A DNA stretch of 5,547 bases. It comes from Actinomycetota bacterium (GTDB lineage: Bacteria; Actinomycetota; Actinomycetes; Nanopelagicales; Nanopelagicaceae). The number at the start of each line of letters is the position of its first letter. Position 1 is the stretch's first letter. The notes beneath the pieces are model-generated. The model made no database searches, had not been told where the DNA came from, and saw only the letters and a program-made list of their open reading frames with translations. Of the stretch, positions 4,959 through 5,547 are shown piece by piece. A program made the translations under genes and the position numbers. The stretch is taken from the NCBI GenBank assembly GCA_009700405.1, contig WLMD01000107.1, positions 1-5,547 on the forward strand, written 5' to 3'.

Positions 4959-5547
4959 TTAGGCTCGAGGATGGGCTTGCTTAAAGGCTGATTGCAAACG
5001 GGCAGTTGAAACATGGGTGTAAATCTGGGTGGTTGCAAGAGATGCATGGCCCAATATCTCTTGAACGGTGCGTAAATCGGCGCCACCCTCTAGTAAGTGA
5101 GTCGCGGCCGAGTGGCGAAGGGCGTGTGGACCCATTCGCTCAAAACCCTCCAGCGCTGCCAGTGCGTTATATACAACGGTTCTAACGGTTCGCTGATCTA
5201 TGCGCTTTCCTCGAACCCCAAGAAAAATCGCATTGCCGGATTCACTTTTTGCCAAAGGCTCGCGACCTTCCTTTAACCACGCTTTGAGGGCTCGCATTGC
5301 AGGATTGCCGATTGGAATTGTGCGTTCCTTATTTCCTTTTCCCAGGACACGGATTGTCTGTCGCTCATAATCAATATCAGATAAATCCAAACCACATAGC
5401 TCAGAAACACGAGCTCCTGAGGCATACAAGATTTCAACCATGGCGCAATCACGCAACGCCTCGGGAGTTTCTTCCTCCCCTACCCGAGTAGCAAGGGCAT
5501 CCATGGCTAGCGTTGCATTGGCAATATCAAGAACTTCGGGCAAGGTC
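4959..5547 (-). CDS. xerC: Tyrosine recombinase XerC, catalytic domain (5' end outside window)
   Basis: XerC acts with XerD at the dif site to resolve chromosome dimers. The window holds about 195 codons: the start of the catalytic domain (TLPEVLD) through the stop TAA. All active-site residues are present: Arg in SGARVSEL (codon 5411-5409), Lys in GKGNKER (5339-5337), His and Arg of HALRHS (5126-5124 and 5117-5115), His in LGHAS (5048-5046), and the nucleophile Tyr in TQIYTH (5021-5019). Their spacing agrees with E. coli XerD. The protein ends in HPRA, usual for XerC/XerD. The TTG at 5543-5541 is an internal Leu codon rather than the start, because the N-terminal core-binding domain (about 100 residues) should precede it. 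I choose XerC over XerD from the location upstream of rpsB, as in Mycobacterium; sequence alone would not separate them firmly. It is 227 bases from rpsB and may be its own transcript. Confidence 0.9.
   Translation of the reverse strand, partial: TLPEVLDIANATLAMDALATRVGEEETPEALRDCAMVEILYASGARVSELCGLDLSDIDYERQTIRVLGKGNKERTIPIGNPAMRALKAWLKEGREPLAKSESGNAIFLGVRGKRIDQRTVRTVVYNALAALEGFERMGPHALRHSAATHLLEGGADLRTVQEILGHASLATTQIYTHVSTARLQSAFKQAHPRA

Noticed and set aside
5541..5543. TTG as a start codon for xerC
   Set aside because: It encodes the Leu of the conserved LPxVL segment between the two Xer domains; the coding frame stays open to the window edge and the N-terminal domain must lie outside.

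Overview
The window is a compact run of housekeeping genes, all transcribed on the minus strand. Gene content, gene order and protein style point to an actinobacterium: xerC, then rpsB-tsf-pyrH-frr-cdsA-rlmN, which is the arrangement I recall from Mycobacterium and other Actinobacteria. The DNA is not GC-rich for that phylum, with many A/T-ending codons. This would suit a small-genome aquatic lineage such as the freshwater acI group (Nanopelagicales), but that placement is an inference from composition and synteny only.

Reading in the direction of transcription, from high to low coordinates: (1) 5547-4959 is the catalytic domain of a tyrosine recombinase (XerC), entering from outside the window. 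(2) 4958-4732 is a 227-base non-coding gap that holds several inverted repeats and should contain the promoter and leader of rpsB. (3) 4731-3066 holds rpsB (ribosomal protein S2) and tsf (elongation factor Ts), one base apart; tsf begins with TTG and its Shine-Dalgarno lies inside the end of rpsB. (4) 3014-1690 holds pyrH (UMP kinase) and frr (ribosome recycling factor), each with a clear Shine-Dalgarno. (5) 1674-829 is cdsA (CDP-diacylglycerol synthase), followed through an ATGA overlap by (6) rlmN (radical-SAM methyltransferase for 23S rRNA and tRNA), which runs off the left edge.

Together the genes serve translation (S2, EF-Ts, RRF, RlmN), pyrimidine nucleotide supply (UMP kinase) and phospholipid precursor synthesis (CdsA), and are very probably one operon or overlapping transcripts reading leftward. 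XerC is a separate function (chromosome dimer resolution) and is set apart by the only sizeable gap.

I see no mobile element, CRISPR array, tRNA, rRNA or defence gene, and no evidence of a new protein system. All six full or near-full proteins look intact. The part most worth a second look is the 227-base gap before rpsB: it carries two perfect inverted repeats near xerC, and nearer rpsB a set of nested complementary segments ending just before the rpsB ribosome binding site, which could form an autoregulatory leader RNA.
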